64,000 nt of DNA. Source: Alphaproteobacteria bacterium. GTDB lineage: Bacteria; Myxococcota_A; UBA796; CAJQPC01. A program made the translations under genes and the position numbers. Under the pieces are notes generated by a model. The model worked only from the letters and a program-made list of their open reading frames with translations, had not been told where the DNA came from and made no database searches. The stretch lies in contig JACKEV010000006.1 of NCBI GenBank assembly GCA_020632795.1, forward strand, positions 248,001 to 312,000, read 5' to 3'. Numbering within the stretch: the first letter of the stretch is position 1; every line of letters starts with the position of its first letter. Below are positions 63,405 to 64,000 of this stretch, one piece after another.

Positions 63405-63845
63405 TCAGGGAGCTGGCAGGACCAGGGCGCGCAGGGTCGGGTCCTCGCTGCGGGCCAGCCGGCGCTCCAGGATGGGGGCGTGGGGGCCCGCGAGGGCGGC
63501 GCGGGCCAACGGCAGGGCCACCTCCGGCGGGAGGCGCTCCAGCTCGCCGAACACGAGCCGGGCCAGGCCGGCGCGCTCGGGGTCGACGACCCACCGCTCC
63601 GCCACGGGGCGGGTCTCCTCGGGGTAGAGCTGGAGCAGGCACTGCGCCGCGGTCATCGGCGCCCAGGGGGGCTGGCTGACGTGGTCCACCACCCAGCCCA
63701 GGTCCTCGACGGGGGAGGGGGAGAGCGCCGCGATGTCCTGGCAGGCCGGCGCCTCGTAGGCGCTCAGCGCCCGGACCATCGGCGCGGGCGCCTCGGCCAG
63801 CGCGAGCGGCACGAACAGCAGAGAGGCCGACAGGATCGGGATCAT
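63405..63845 (-). CDS. Small secreted HEAT-like protein
   Basis: A 146-aa protein with a Sec signal (MIPILSASLLFVPLALAEA) and a helical mature part that looks like two or three HEAT-like units (VDPERAGLARLVFGELERLPPEVALPLARAAL). Two Cys (ACQD, QCLL) could pair. I used ATG 63845; a longer in-frame extension to 63992 lies in the adjacent gene. The gap to the upstream gene's stop is only 11 bp, so both are in one operon. It faces the P-loop gene, with 26 bp between the stops. Unknown function. Confidence 0.7.
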   Translation of the reverse strand: MIPILSASLLFVPLALAEAPAPMVRALSAYEAPACQDIAALSPSPVEDLGWVVDHVSQPPWAPMTAAQCLLQLYPEETRPVAERWVVDPERAGLARLVFGELERLPPEVALPLARAALAGPHAPILERRLARSEDPTLRALVLPAP

Positions 63846-63856
63846 GGACGCGGACC

Positions 63857-64000
63857 TCACAACAGCCCCGTGTAGTTCAGCAGCACCGTCTGCTGGCCGG
63901 ACGACAGCTCGTCCTGGGCGTCGCAGTCGGTGTAGGGGTAGGGGCACATCACGTAGGGGAACATCAGGTTTCCGCCGAGCTGGGCCTCGCACAGCCCCGT
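63857..64000 (-). CDS. C-terminal 47 residues of a gene that continues past the right edge
   Basis: The minus-strand frame is open from the window edge and ends at TGA 63857-63859. The last residues read as a Cys-bearing stretch (LCEAQLGGN, MFPYVMCPYPYTDCDAQDEL) that ends in a hydrophobic NYTGLL. Third-position G/C bias matches real genes here. The three Cys suggest an exported, disulfide-bonded protein, but identity cannot be told. Confidence 0.65.
   Translation of the reverse strand, partial: TGLCEAQLGGNLMFPYVMCPYPYTDCDAQDELSSGQQTVLLNYTGLL

Overview
The window is very GC-rich DNA with strong G/C third-position bias and no rRNA, tRNA, insertion sequence, phage or CRISPR array that I can see. 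The gene content points to a predatory or social-type Gram-negative lineage of the Myxococcota. The evidence is many lipoproteins, MopE-type Asp/Cys repeat proteins, C-terminal Cys-TM-Arg tails of the MYXO-CTERM kind, a caspase-like lipoprotein beside an ECF sigma factor, a DUF5939-like protein and WYL regulators. Genus and species cannot be told from the window.

Region by region. 0-2.1 kb: the N-terminal 715 residues of a MopE/FG-GAP lipoprotein that runs off the left edge. 2.2-14.6 kb: a pectinacetylesterase-like lipoprotein, a SixA-type phosphatase, a SUV3-type RNA helicase, a DksA-like factor, a voltage-gated-type K+ channel with an RCK domain, a cytochrome c lipoprotein, a zinc-ribbon/TPR membrane protein coupled to tsaC, and several unknowns. 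14.6-19.7 kb: a minus-strand operon of an NrtR-like Nudix/winged-helix regulator, an SNase-like lipoprotein, an LVIVD-repeat lipoprotein and a PKD/beta-propeller/di-heme lipoprotein. 19.7-25.5 kb: a PepF-like peptidase, a 353-bp repeat-rich gap, and an operon of lipoprotein, DUF1588-like haem lipoprotein and DUF1501 protein. 25.5-29.8 kb: a carotenoid oxygenase, an SRPBCC/DUF5939-like protein with a degenerate cyclase-like tail, and a WYL regulator. 30-37 kb: proBA, an MscS channel, a wax-ester-synthase/DGAT-like acyltransferase coupled to a GH31 lipoprotein.

37-41 kb: four tandem secreted Cys-rich paralogues of unknown family plus a relic of a fifth start, then fluC/crcB. 41.3-59 kb: an unknown 376-aa protein, a universal stress protein, a short ArgC/Asd-like protein, and a dense block of calcium-binding-type surface proteins: two MopE-like, two RTX-like, and two large Gly-rich/thrombospondin-type-3 proteins that are a duplicated pair, the first broken by a one-base frameshift. 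59-63.4 kb: ECF sigma factor, single-pass membrane partner, caspase/PEGA/barrel-like lipoprotein, and a cNMP-binding/P-loop protein. 63.4-64 kb: a small secreted protein and the C-terminal end of a gene that continues past the right edge.

The common theme is the cell envelope. Roughly half the genes are exported, many as lipoproteins with clear lipoboxes. The most unusual items are the tandem Cys-rich family, the duplicated Gly-rich/TSP3 pair with its slip-prone GCC tracts, an array of three 10-mers spaced exactly 11 bp apart, the repeat-rich gap at 21.4-21.8 kb, and the sigma-to-caspase module.
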